From contig JAAEZO010000001.1 in NCBI GenBank assembly GCA_018222825.1, forward strand, positions 1 through 64,000: a stretch of DNA of 64,000 nucleotides, in the 5' to 3' direction. Below the pieces are notes generated by a model. It saw only the letters and a program-made list of their open reading frames with translations, was not told the DNA's origin and ran no database searches. A program made the translations under genes and the position numbers. The stretch is from Gammaproteobacteria bacterium. Its GTDB lineage: Bacteria; Pseudomonadota; Gammaproteobacteria; Enterobacterales; Aeromonadaceae. Positions 16,719-23,931 of the stretch are shown here, piece after piece; position 1 is the first letter of the stretch; every line of letters starts with the position of its first letter.

Positions 16719-18209
16719 ATGGCGATTACAGTCAACACCAACGTTACCGGCATGACCGCACAGCGTAACCTGAACCAGTCAAGCAGCGCTCTGGCCACCT
16801 CCATGGAGCGACTCGCCACCGGTAGCCGCATCAACTCCGCCAAAGACGATGCCGCCGGTCTGCAAATTTCCAACCGTCTGAACTCTCAGGTACGTGGTTT
16901 GGGTGTGGCGATGAAGAACGCCAGCGACGGTATCTCTATCGCACAAACCGCAGAAGGCGCGATGAACGAGTCCACCAACATACTGCAACGTATGCGTGAC
17001 CTGGCTCTGCAGTCATCTAACGGTACTAACTCATCTGATGACCGCAAGGCTATCCAGAAAGAAGTAAGCGCCCTGCAAAGCGAACTGACTCGTATTGCCG
17101 AGACTACCTCCTTCGGTGGCCAGAACCTGATCGACGGTAGCTTCGGCAGCCGCACCCTGCAGGTGGGCGCCAATGCGAATGAAACTATCGATTTGTCTTT
17201 GAAAAGTGTAGCCGCCAATGCTATTGGCTCGCATCGTACAACGCTTGCAGCGGGAACAGCAGCAACTGCAGGTCTTGGTGGAGGTACGGCCGCATCTGCA
17301 GCTTTGCCTGCCGATAATGGTATCACCGCGGATACGATTACTATCAATGGTAACAAAACGGCAGATGTTACAGTTAATGCCGGTGATAGCGCTAAAGATA
17401 TCGCTTCGGCTATTAACGCCGAAAGTGCAGATACCGGCGTCACTGCCGAAGCCAGAACTGAAGCCGTTTTATCCGGCTTGACTGCTAGTGGACAGATTAG
17501 CTTTGAGTTAAATGGCACCGCCGTGTCTGCAAATGTCGCGGATGCCAATGATCTGTCTACCCTGGCTGATGCGGTAAATGCTAAATCGTCAGAGACCGGT
17601 GTTAAGGCATCGGTAGATGGCGGTTCTCTCACCTTTGTGAACGATAAGGGTGAAGACATTGATATTGCGGAGTTTACTGGTGCTGGCGCCTCCTTGCAGG
17701 GCAAGGATATTGATGGAAATGATGCCGGCGCTGCGGTTGCTATCGTAGCCAGTGATGGTGCAGCGGGCACAACTACCGACTCAACGACTGTGGCGGGTTC
17801 AGTGCGTTTGAATTCCACGGAATCATTTGCTGCTACGGCTGGTACTGTGAATGCCACGATTGATCTTGGTACGACCGCTGAATTCTCTAAGCTTAAAGCG
17901 GTTTCTACACTGGATTTGTCTAGTCAGTCAGGTGCACAGTCTGCCATTGCAGTTCTCGATGGTGCCATCGGTATGATCGATGACCAGCGTTCCGATCTGG
18001 GTGCGATGCAGAATCGTCTGAACAGCACCATCAACAACCTGGCCAACACTCGTGAAAATGCCGCTGCCGGTATGTCTCGCATCAAGGATGTGGATTTTGC
18101 CCAGGAAACCGTAAACCTGACCAAGCAGCAGATTCTGCAGCAGGCTGGTACTTCCATCCTGGCGCAAGCCAAGCAAATTCCGCAGGCGGCACTGTCACTG
18201 CTCGGTTAA
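16719..18209 (+). CDS. fliC: Flagellin, filament subunit
   Basis: A 496-residue flagellin, and the only one in the window. The conserved D0/D1 ends are [40 protein letters not shown] and a C-terminal half ending [17 protein letters not shown]. The central variable region (about 175-395) has two flagellin_IN-like repeats (near residues 205-245 and 258-298) and is Ala/Asp/Thr-rich with less biased codons. It starts at the ATG with GGAGAG upstream; the open frame extends 12 codons further but lacks a ribosome site. It has its own FliA promoter and a strong terminator. Confidence 0.96.
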   Translation: MAITVNTNVTGMTAQRNLNQSSSALATSMERLATGSRINSAKDDAAGLQISNRLNSQVRGLGVAMKNASDGISIAQTAEGAMNESTNILQRMRDLALQSSNGTNSSDDRKAIQKEVSALQSELTRIAETTSFGGQNLIDGSFGSRTLQVGANANETIDLSLKSVAANAIGSHRTTLAAGTAATAGLGGGTAASAALPADNGITADTITINGNKTADVTVNAGDSAKDIASAINAESADTGVTAEARTEAVLSGLTASGQISFELNGTAVSANVADANDLSTLADAVNAKSSETGVKASVDGGSLTFVNDKGEDIDIAEFTGAGASLQGKDIDGNDAGAAVAIVASDGAAGTTTDSTTVAGSVRLNSTESFAATAGTVNATIDLGTTAEFSKLKAVSTLDLSSQSGAQSAIAVLDGAIGMIDDQRSDLGAMQNRLNSTINNLANTRENAAAGMSRIKDVDFAQETVNLTKQQILQQAGTSILAQAKQIPQAALSLLG

Positions 18210-18224
18210 TTGCTTAAAGTTGTT

Positions 18225-18249
18225 ACCGGGGGCCTTGCCCCCGGTTTTT
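18225..18249 (+). terminator. Rho-independent terminator after flagellin
   Basis: A perfect 9-bp GC-rich stem (ACCGGGGGC / GCCCCCGGT) with a CTT loop, followed directly by TTTTT. It lies 16 bases after the flagellin stop. Confidence 0.95.
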
Positions 18250-18316
18250 CGCTGTTTAGCTTAGTTTTCTGATTATCAAGCCCTCCTCAAAACTCAGGCT
18301 GTTAAGCTAAACAGCG
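18250..18316. repeat. 14-bp perfect inverted repeat between flagellin and flaG
   Basis: CGCTGTTTAGCTTA (18250-18263) and TAAGCTAAACAGCG (18303-18316) are exact reverse complements, separated by 39 bases. An inner GTTTT/AAAAC pair can extend the stem. It begins right after the terminator T run and ends 50 bases before flaG. It may be a second RNA structure or a paired binding site. Confidence 0.6.
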
Positions 18317-18366
18317 GTTTCATCAAGGTAAATGTGTACTGGCCGCAAAGGCCCAAGGACATGACG

Positions 18367-18741
18367 ATGGATACTCTTCCCTTAACGCAAAAATCACCTG
18401 TGCTGACGTCGGATGCCGGTCAAAAGCTTCAAGCCGTTACTCAGCCAGCAGGCAGTGAAACCACGCAAACTACCCAGGCGGTGCAGGCAGCAGACAAGCC
18501 CGTTGCCTCAGAGCTTTCTACCGAGCAACTGGAAGAAATGGCCGGTCAGATGGAGTCATTTATCGGCAGTTTCAACCGGGGCCTCAAGTTCAGAGTAGAT
18601 GAAGACTCGGGGCGTAGTGTGGTGACGGTGGTAGATAATCACAGTGGTGATATCATTCGCCAGATCCCGTCCGAAGAACTGCTGGATGTGATCACCCGTC
18701 TGGCAGAAGCCTCCGGCGGTTTAATCGACACCAAGGCATAG
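18367..18741 (+). CDS. flaG: FlaG family protein
   Basis: A 124-residue protein with an unstructured Thr/Gln/Ala-rich N-terminal half and a conserved FlaG C-terminal domain (FNRGLKFRVDEDSGRSVVTV, then IIRQIPSEELLDVITRLAEA). FlaG influences filament length in several polar flagellates; its exact function is unclear. AAGGA is seven bases before the ATG at 18367, which I choose over an earlier in-frame GTG at 18334. It precedes fliD, as in Vibrio and Aeromonas. Confidence 0.9.
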   Translation: MDTLPLTQKSPVLTSDAGQKLQAVTQPAGSETTQTTQAVQAADKPVASELSTEQLEEMAGQMESFIGSFNRGLKFRVDEDSGRSVVTVVDNHSGDIIRQIPSEELLDVITRLAEASGGLIDTKA

Positions 18742-18751
18742 GAGTTACACA

Positions 18752-20152
18752 GTGGCCGGTATCAAATTACCCGGGGTAGGCTCGGGCTTTCCGATTCAGA
18801 GCTTTGTGGATGCGACCGTTGCCGCCGAGCGGGCACCCAAGGAAAATATGCTAGCCCGCCAGGCCAGTAAGATTAACGTGCAGCTGTCTTCTTATGGCTC
18901 ACTCAAAGGGGTGCTCAGCGAGTTTCAAGACTCACTTAAAAAGTTGGGCGAAGAAGAGGCCTTTCAAAAGCGCTCTACCAGTTTCAATAACAGTGGTTTC
19001 GTCAGCGCTACCGCCGACAAAACCGCGGTAGCCGGTAGTTATACCCTAGTGGTGAAAGAGTTGGCAGAGGCCCACAAACTGGGCACTGCAGCCATTCCCA
19101 AGGCGGACGCAGAAAAAAAACTGGGTTCAGGCAGCCTGACCCTGGGAGTCGGCGACGAGTCGTTTACGGTAGCGATCGATAAAGAGAAAAGTACTTTGGC
19201 CGAGGTGGCCGAGGCAGTCAACAATGCCGAAGATAACAAGGGCGTGCGAGCCACTGTGGTCACCGACGATACCGGCTCTCGGCTGGTGTTTTTTGCCGAT
19301 AAAACCGGTACTGAAAGCCAGATTACCGTGTCGGCGATCGGTAATGCAGACGGTGAGGGTGGAGCCGATCTCGGTACCTTAGACGACGCCTTGACCACGG
19401 TGCAGGCCGCCAAAGATGCGGTAGTGACCATAGATGGTGCCACCGTTACCAGTCAGACCAATGAAATAAAAAATGCCATTCAGGGCGTGACCCTTGATCT
19501 GAAAAAAATCAACGATGCGGCAGACGGCGAAAAACCGAATACCAAGTTGACTATCGGTTACGACAAGAAAACGGTCGAGACCAACCTCAAGGATTTTGTG
19601 ACGGCCTTCAACAAGGTCATGAGTACCATCAACCAACTGACATCTTATGATGCCGAAACCGAGCGTGCCGGCCCACTGAATGGCGATAGCAGTACTCGTA
19701 GTTTAACTTCGCAAATTCGTAACATGCTGAGCGAATCGGTAGAAGGAGCTGTCGCCCCGGTCAAAAACCTGACTGATCTGGGTATTACCAGTAAAAAAGA
19801 CGGCACCATAGAGCTGGATGAAGATATTCTGAAAAAGCAGGTAGAAGACAACTTCGAGCGCATTGGCCAGTTGTTTGCGTCTGAAAAAGGGGTGTCCAAC
19901 AAGCTGGACGAAATGCTGGAAAGCTTCGTCGGTAAAGAAGGTATTTTAACCGAGCGCGATAAGTCGCTAAACGAGAAAATGGCAAAGCTTGATAAAGAAG
20001 CCGTCGACTTCAAACTTTACATGGAAAAATTTGAAGAGCGGACCTACAAGCAATTTACCAGCATGGACATCATGGTCGCGCAGCTGAACCAGCAGTTGAC
20101 CTCGGTGGTTTCCGCCTTCGAAAGCATGCCCGACTTCAGCGGTGGTAAGTAA
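18752..20152 (+). CDS. fliD: FliD, filament cap (HAP2)
   Basis: A 466-residue cap protein starting with GTG (GGAG upstream). The FliD N-terminal domain (IKLPGVGSGFPIQSFVDATV) and C-terminal coiled coil (EKMAKLDKEAVDFKLYMEKF, then EERTYKQFTSMDIMVAQLNQ) are clear. The middle carries a flagellin_IN-like strand pair and the D2/D3 domains. Pentamers or similar rings of FliD sit at the filament tip and fold incoming flagellin. It is followed by its probable chaperone gene, whose start overlaps its stop. Confidence 0.95.
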   Translation: MAGIKLPGVGSGFPIQSFVDATVAAERAPKENMLARQASKINVQLSSYGSLKGVLSEFQDSLKKLGEEEAFQKRSTSFNNSGFVSATADKTAVAGSYTLVVKELAEAHKLGTAAIPKADAEKKLGSGSLTLGVGDESFTVAIDKEKSTLAEVAEAVNNAEDNKGVRATVVTDDTGSRLVFFADKTGTESQITVSAIGNADGEGGADLGTLDDALTTVQAAKDAVVTIDGATVTSQTNEIKNAIQGVTLDLKKINDAADGEKPNTKLTIGYDKKTVETNLKDFVTAFNKVMSTINQLTSYDAETERAGPLNGDSSTRSLTSQIRNMLSESVEGAVAPVKNLTDLGITSKKDGTIELDEDILKKQVEDNFERIGQLFASEKGVSNKLDEMLESFVGKEGILTERDKSLNEKMAKLDKEAVDFKLYMEKFEERTYKQFTSMDIMVAQLNQQLTSVVSAFESMPDFSGGK

Positions 20153-20448
20153 TGAGCTCACTGGTGCAGTTAACCGAGCTGGATACTAGTTTGTTTGCCG
20201 AGCTGGCCAAGAAAGCCGAGTTTGACCAGGATTATTTTGCGCGTCAGTTAGCGATAAGGGCAGACTTGCTGCAGCAAGTGATTAGCGAAGGTAGTATAAG
20301 CGCTACCGAGTCGAGCGAGTTGATTGCTCGTTCGCGTCAATTGAAAGAAGCCGCCGAGCAGCTACAGAAGCAACTCGGCGAGCAGCTTAAAAAAATGAAT
20401 AAAGCCCGTCGCTCTGTGCAGGCTTATCAAACCGTTAAACGTAATTAG
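20152..20448 (+). CDS. FlaI/FliT-like flagellar export chaperone
   Basis: A 98-residue helical protein (LAIRADLLQQVISEGSIS, then EAAEQLQKQLGEQLKKMN) whose ATG overlaps the fliD stop by one base. Position between fliD and fliS and its size match FlaI of Vibrio and FliT of enterics, the chaperone that holds FliD before export. Sequence identity in this family is low, so the call rests mainly on helix content, length and gene order. It is the least certain gene of this cluster. Confidence 0.7.
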   Translation: MSSLVQLTELDTSLFAELAKKAEFDQDYFARQLAIRADLLQQVISEGSISATESSELIARSRQLKEAAEQLQKQLGEQLKKMNKARRSVQAYQTVKRN

Positions 20449-20468
20449 GTGTAACTTAGGAGTAACTC

Positions 20469-20864
20469 ATGCGCGGCTCAATGAAAGCCTATAAATCGGT
20501 GGCTCTGGACAGCCAGAAAACCGTAGCCAGCCCCTATAAAGTGGTGAAAATGCTGCTGGCTGGTGCCCTGGAGCGACTGGCCAAGGCACGTGTAGCCATA
20601 GAGCAGGAAAAACCGGCTCAGCGTGGCGAACTGCTGGGCGGCACCATGATGATTGTTGCCGAGCTGCGTATGGCACTGGATCATGACACCGGTGGTGATA
20701 TAGCGGCCAATCTCGATAACCTCTATGAGTTCATCATGGCCGAGCTGGTACTGGCCAATACCGAAAACAGTATTGACAAGCTGGAAGCCATCAGTGGTTT
20801 GCTGCGTGATATCAAAGAAAGTTGGGATGCTATTCCTACCGACCAGCAGCAGGTTCCTGCGTAA
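20469..20864 (+). CDS. fliS: FliS, flagellin export chaperone
   Basis: A 131-residue four-helix chaperone: MKAYKSVALDSQKTVASPYK, KMLLAGALERLAKARVAIEQ, and LYEFIMAELVLANTENSIDK match the FliS family. It binds the C-terminal D0 helix of flagellin and prevents early polymerisation in the cytoplasm. GGAG lies eight bases before the ATG; an internal ATG four codons on is a less likely start. It is the last gene before the 452-base spacer upstream of flrA. Confidence 0.93.
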   Translation: MRGSMKAYKSVALDSQKTVASPYKVVKMLLAGALERLAKARVAIEQEKPAQRGELLGGTMMIVAELRMALDHDTGGDIAANLDNLYEFIMAELVLANTENSIDKLEAISGLLRDIKESWDAIPTDQQQVPA

Positions 20865-21129
20865 GCAAACACTGCATAAGCGGCGCCGGTGTTCGGTGCC
20901 GTTAGCTCTAAACTCTCTGTTACCAAAAGCTGCCTTTCGTCTTACCCTCTGTTCCCGCCAATAATATCTTCATTGACCACCTTCTTGTTATTGTGAGCAT
21001 TAATCCCAAGTCGTTTCTTTAGTTCGGTATGAATACGGTCGTTATTAAGCGGTCAGTGTCATAAATCTGCCAGTTCCTTCGATAATTAATGCAGAATTGG
21101 TTTAAAAATAATCAGTCCGTACTGCTTAA

Positions 21130-21143
21130 TTGATCCAGATCAA
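21130..21143. promoter_or_regulatory. FNR/ANR-type binding site upstream of flrA
   Basis: TTGAT-CCAG-ATCAA is a perfect match to the FNR consensus TTGAT-N4-ATCAA. It is 174 bases upstream of the flrA ATG and about 40 bases before the possible -35 at 21183. Confidence 0.55.
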
Positions 21144-21182
21144 CGATCAAGTCTCCTATGCGACCTTATCTGTCGAGTTATT

Positions 21183-21211
21183 TTGACGCATGTGTCAGAA
21201 TTACGACTAAT
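21183..21211 (+). promoter_or_regulatory. Possible sigma-70 promoter for flrA
   Basis: TTGACG (21183-21188), 17 bases, then ACTAAT (21206-21211). The -35 overlaps the palindrome TGACGCATGTGTCA (21184-21197), which could be an operator. The -10 is only moderate, and other -10-like sequences lie further downstream. Confidence 0.3.
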
Positions 21212-21316
21212 AGGTTCATATTGGCTCCATCATGGTGCTATGCTATGGCCGAATTCGGGATAATAATCGAGTAAATACTCAGAATAACCAATTGAAATAG
21301 AAAGGATATTTACCCC

Positions 21317-22792
21317 ATGGGCTTTAACGGCTTCGTCTTGATTATGGATCACAACCAGGAACGACGGTCAAGGCTTGAAGCCATCCTTTCCTTCATGCAG
21401 GTGAAGTGGCGCAGCGGCAGCCGGGCGGAAGATCACAGCTGGCTGCAGAGTCAGCCGCAGAATCTGACGGTACTGGTAGGTGAAACCGACGTTGCTCTGC
21501 CTCGGCTGCTGGACACTTTTCCTCATCATGCATTTATCAGCCTGCAAAATATCGACGGTCAGCTTAATCATCACCATCACGGCAACTTGTTGGGTGCGCT
21601 CAACGAGCTGACCTATGGTGAGCTGACGGCACTGCTGACTCAGGCTCAACAATGGCAGCCGGTGCGGCCGTCCAACGAGCAGGATGCCAGGCTGCAACAA
21701 TTGCTGATCGGCGACAGCGCCCCCATGCAAGAAGTGAAGAACCTGATCCGTCAGGTGGCGGGCAAGCCTGCCAATGTGCTGTTGCTGGGCGAGTCGGGCA
21801 CCGGCAAGGAAGTGATTGCGCGGGCCATTCATTTGTTGTCGTTGCAGGCAGAAGGGCCGTTCGTGCCCATCAACTGTGGTGCCATTCCGGCCGAGTTGCT
21901 CGAAAGCGAGCTGTTCGGGCACGAAAAAGGCGCCTTTACCGGTGCGGTGTCGGCGCGCAAGGGCCGCTTCGAGCTGGCCGAAGGTGGCACTCTGTTTCTG
22001 GATGAAATCGGCGACATGCCATTGCCGATGCAGGTGAAGCTGTTGCGGGTGTTACAGGAACGCACCTTTGAGCGGGTGGGGGGCACTCGCCCCATCAAAG
22101 CCAAAGTTCGGGTGATTGCCGCGACCCACCGCGACCTGGAGCAGATGATCCATGAACAGCGCTTTCGGGAAGATCTCTATTACCGCCTGAATGTGTTTCC
22201 GATAGAGGCGCCGGCCTTGCGCCAGCGGCGAGACGATATTCCCCTGTTGCTGAATGAACTTATTGGTCGTCACCGGCTTACTCATGGTGCCGAGCTGTCT
22301 TTTTCGCCGAATGCCATCGTCTCGCTGCAGTCCTGGCACTGGCCGGGCAATGTACGCGAGCTGTCCAACCTGGTAGAACGAATGTTTATTCTGTGCCCCA
22401 ACCAGCTGGTGCAGCCGGAAGATTTGCCGGCAAAGTACCGCTGCTTGAACGATGAGCAACTGGTTGCGCGGCCTTTTGACGAACTGGACGAACGAGATGC
22501 ACTGTCGTCGATATTTCAGTCCGGTAATGACCCTATCGAAGACGAAGCCGCCTTTTTCGATTTTCAGGCCACCGACGGTATAGAAGCGGAAGAGCCGGAA
22601 GTAATGCTTCCTTCACTGTCGCCTGAAGGCGTTAATCTTAAGGAAATGCTGGCCAATATCGAGATGGACATGATTGGCCAGGCACTGGAAGTCAACGAAG
22701 GCATAGTGGCACGAGCCGCCGAACATCTGGGTATGCGCCGCACTACTCTGGTCGAAAAAATGAAGAAATACGGTATTAATCGTGGGCTGTGA
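21317..22792 (+). CDS. flrA: FlrA (FleQ), master sigma-54-dependent flagellar activator
   Basis: A 491-residue activator in three parts: a FleQ-type N-domain (1-120) lacking a typical receiver phospho-site, a central AAA+ domain with Walker A GESGTGKE (158-165), the sigma-54-contact loop GAFTGA (205-210) and the Walker B DE at 229-230, and a C-terminal Fis-type helix-turn-helix (about 455-490). In Vibrio/Pseudomonas it starts the flagellar cascade and binds c-di-GMP and FlhG/FleN. A ribosome site AAAGGA precedes it. Regulation of its own promoter may include FNR. Confidence 0.96.
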   Translation: MGFNGFVLIMDHNQERRSRLEAILSFMQVKWRSGSRAEDHSWLQSQPQNLTVLVGETDVALPRLLDTFPHHAFISLQNIDGQLNHHHHGNLLGALNELTYGELTALLTQAQQWQPVRPSNEQDARLQQLLIGDSAPMQEVKNLIRQVAGKPANVLLLGESGTGKEVIARAIHLLSLQAEGPFVPINCGAIPAELLESELFGHEKGAFTGAVSARKGRFELAEGGTLFLDEIGDMPLPMQVKLLRVLQERTFERVGGTRPIKAKVRVIAATHRDLEQMIHEQRFREDLYYRLNVFPIEAPALRQRRDDIPLLLNELIGRHRLTHGAELSFSPNAIVSLQSWHWPGNVRELSNLVERMFILCPNQLVQPEDLPAKYRCLNDEQLVARPFDELDERDALSSIFQSGNDPIEDEAAFFDFQATDGIEAEEPEVMLPSLSPEGVNLKEMLANIEMDMIGQALEVNEGIVARAAEHLGMRRTTLVEKMKKYGINRGL

Positions 22793-22811
22793 AGGGTAAA
22801 AGCTTCACGCC
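22789..22811. repeat. Partial copy of the GTGAAGGGTAA repeat at the flrA stop
   Basis: GTGAAGGGTAA matches 10 of 11 bases of the copy 1 left end and includes the flrA TGA stop. CTTCACGCC follows at 22803, so GTGAAG/CTTCAC forms a small hairpin. It fits the dispersed repeat family as a shortened member. Confidence 0.4.
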
Positions 22812-22818
22812 TTCGCTC

Positions 22819-22834
22819 TGGCATGGTTATTGAA
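22819..22834 (+). promoter_or_regulatory. Probable sigma-54 promoter for flrB-flrC (imperfect -12)
   Basis: TGGCATGG is an excellent -24 half. Ten bases after the GG, the -12 reads TTGAA instead of TTGCA, so the usually invariant C is replaced by A. It lies 36-50 bases before the flrB start. Confidence 0.4.
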
Positions 22835-22869
22835 TAATCAGCTTAATACCTCCTCAACCTTTGTCTGTT

Positions 22870-23931
22870 ATGTTCCGCGATCTCGCCCTGGTGCAACAAG
22901 CGTCGTCTGATACGCCCTTGAGTATGGAGTCACTGCTGAGCGCCATGCCCAGCGGTGTGGTCTGGCTGGACGGCCGGGGGCGGGTGCGGCTTGCCAACCC
23001 GGCGGCCCGGACCATATTGGGTGAACCCTTGCAGGGAGTGGCCTGGCCCGAGGTCATTGAGCGGGTGTTTGCGCCCCAGCCGGACGATGGCCTGCAGATA
23101 TCGCTTAAGGATGGTCGGCGCATACAGCTGGCCATCGCACATATAGAAGGCCAGCCCGGGCAGTTGATTCAGCTGACCGACATGACGCCTACCCGCACCT
23201 GGGTGGAGCAGCAAAGCCACGCCCAGCGGCTGGCGGCACTGGGACAAATTGCGGCGACGCTGGCCCATCAGATTCGCACCCCCCTGTCTGCGGCCATGTT
23301 ATATGGCGCCAATTTATCTGCGGCCAGCTTGAACGACGAACAACGGACGCAGTTTCAGCAGCGGCTGATGGCGCGGCTGAATGACATAGAGCGTCAAATA
23401 AGCGACATTTTGTTGTTTGCCCGATCCGATCAGCATTCCATCGCCGAGCAGTTGGAGCTGAGCGCGCTGGTCAGCGAATGCGCCGAGGCGGTTATGCCCC
23501 TGCTGGCGGCCGGACGCGCGACTCTTGATGCCTCTTCGACACAGCCGGTTCGAGTGCTCGGTAATGCGCATGCCCTCAAAGGCATCATTTTGAATCTGTT
23601 GGAGAATGCCACAGAAGCCGGGGCGACCCGGATCGCTCTGACGGTGGAGCCGGCACCCAATAATGAAGCCGAAATACGGGTGCAGGATAACGGCAAGGGC
23701 ATGGACACCAGCCTGCTCAATCGGATTTTTACCCCGTTTTTTACCACTCGCAGCCAGGGCACCGGTCTGGGACTGGCGGCGGTTACGGCGGTGATACGCG
23801 CCCATCAGGGCCGGGTTACGGTGCAATCGATGCCGGAGCAGGGCAGCTGTTTCAGTCTGTGGCTGCCCTTGGCTGCGGATAATAGTGCCATCGACGACAA
23901 CAGTGATAAGGAGCCTCATCATGAGTCATGA
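22870..23931 (+). CDS. flrB: FlrB (FleS), flagellar sensor histidine kinase
   Basis: A ~353-residue soluble kinase with no transmembrane segments. A PAS-like N-domain (about 20-105; LLSAMPSGVVWLDGRGRVRL) is followed by the H-box AATLAHQIRTPLSA (His133 from this start). The ATPase domain has the N-box NLLENATEAG, the G1 box DNGKGMD and the G2 box GTGLGLAAV. FlrB phosphorylates FlrC. I choose the ATG at 22870; a TTG three codons earlier is also possible and neither has a clear ribosome site. Its end overlaps flrC by 11 bases. Confidence 0.93.
   Translation: MFRDLALVQQASSDTPLSMESLLSAMPSGVVWLDGRGRVRLANPAARTILGEPLQGVAWPEVIERVFAPQPDDGLQISLKDGRRIQLAIAHIEGQPGQLIQLTDMTPTRTWVEQQSHAQRLAALGQIAATLAHQIRTPLSAAMLYGANLSAASLNDEQRTQFQQRLMARLNDIERQISDILLFARSDQHSIAEQLELSALVSECAEAVMPLLAAGRATLDASSTQPVRVLGNAHALKGIILNLLENATEAGATRIALTVEPAPNNEAEIRVQDNGKGMDTSLLNRIFTPFFTTRSQGTGLGLAAVTAVIRAHQGRVTVQSMPEQGSCFSLWLPLAADNSAIDDNSDKEPHHES

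Larger units (their letters stand above)
20865..21316. other. 452-base regulatory spacer between fliS and flrA
   Basis: No convincing gene is present. From left to right it holds a weak hairpin after fliS (20881-20901, no T tract), AT-rich sequence, a perfect FNR-type palindrome (21130-21143), a near-perfect 14-base palindrome (21184-21197) overlapping a possible -35, and the flrA ribosome site AAAGGA. Most of its recognisable signals point toward flrA. Confidence 0.6.

Noticed and set aside
20881-20901. Terminator after fliS
   Set aside because: The CGGCGCC/GGTGCCG stem has a G-T pair and no T tract, so it is too weak to call as a terminator on its own.
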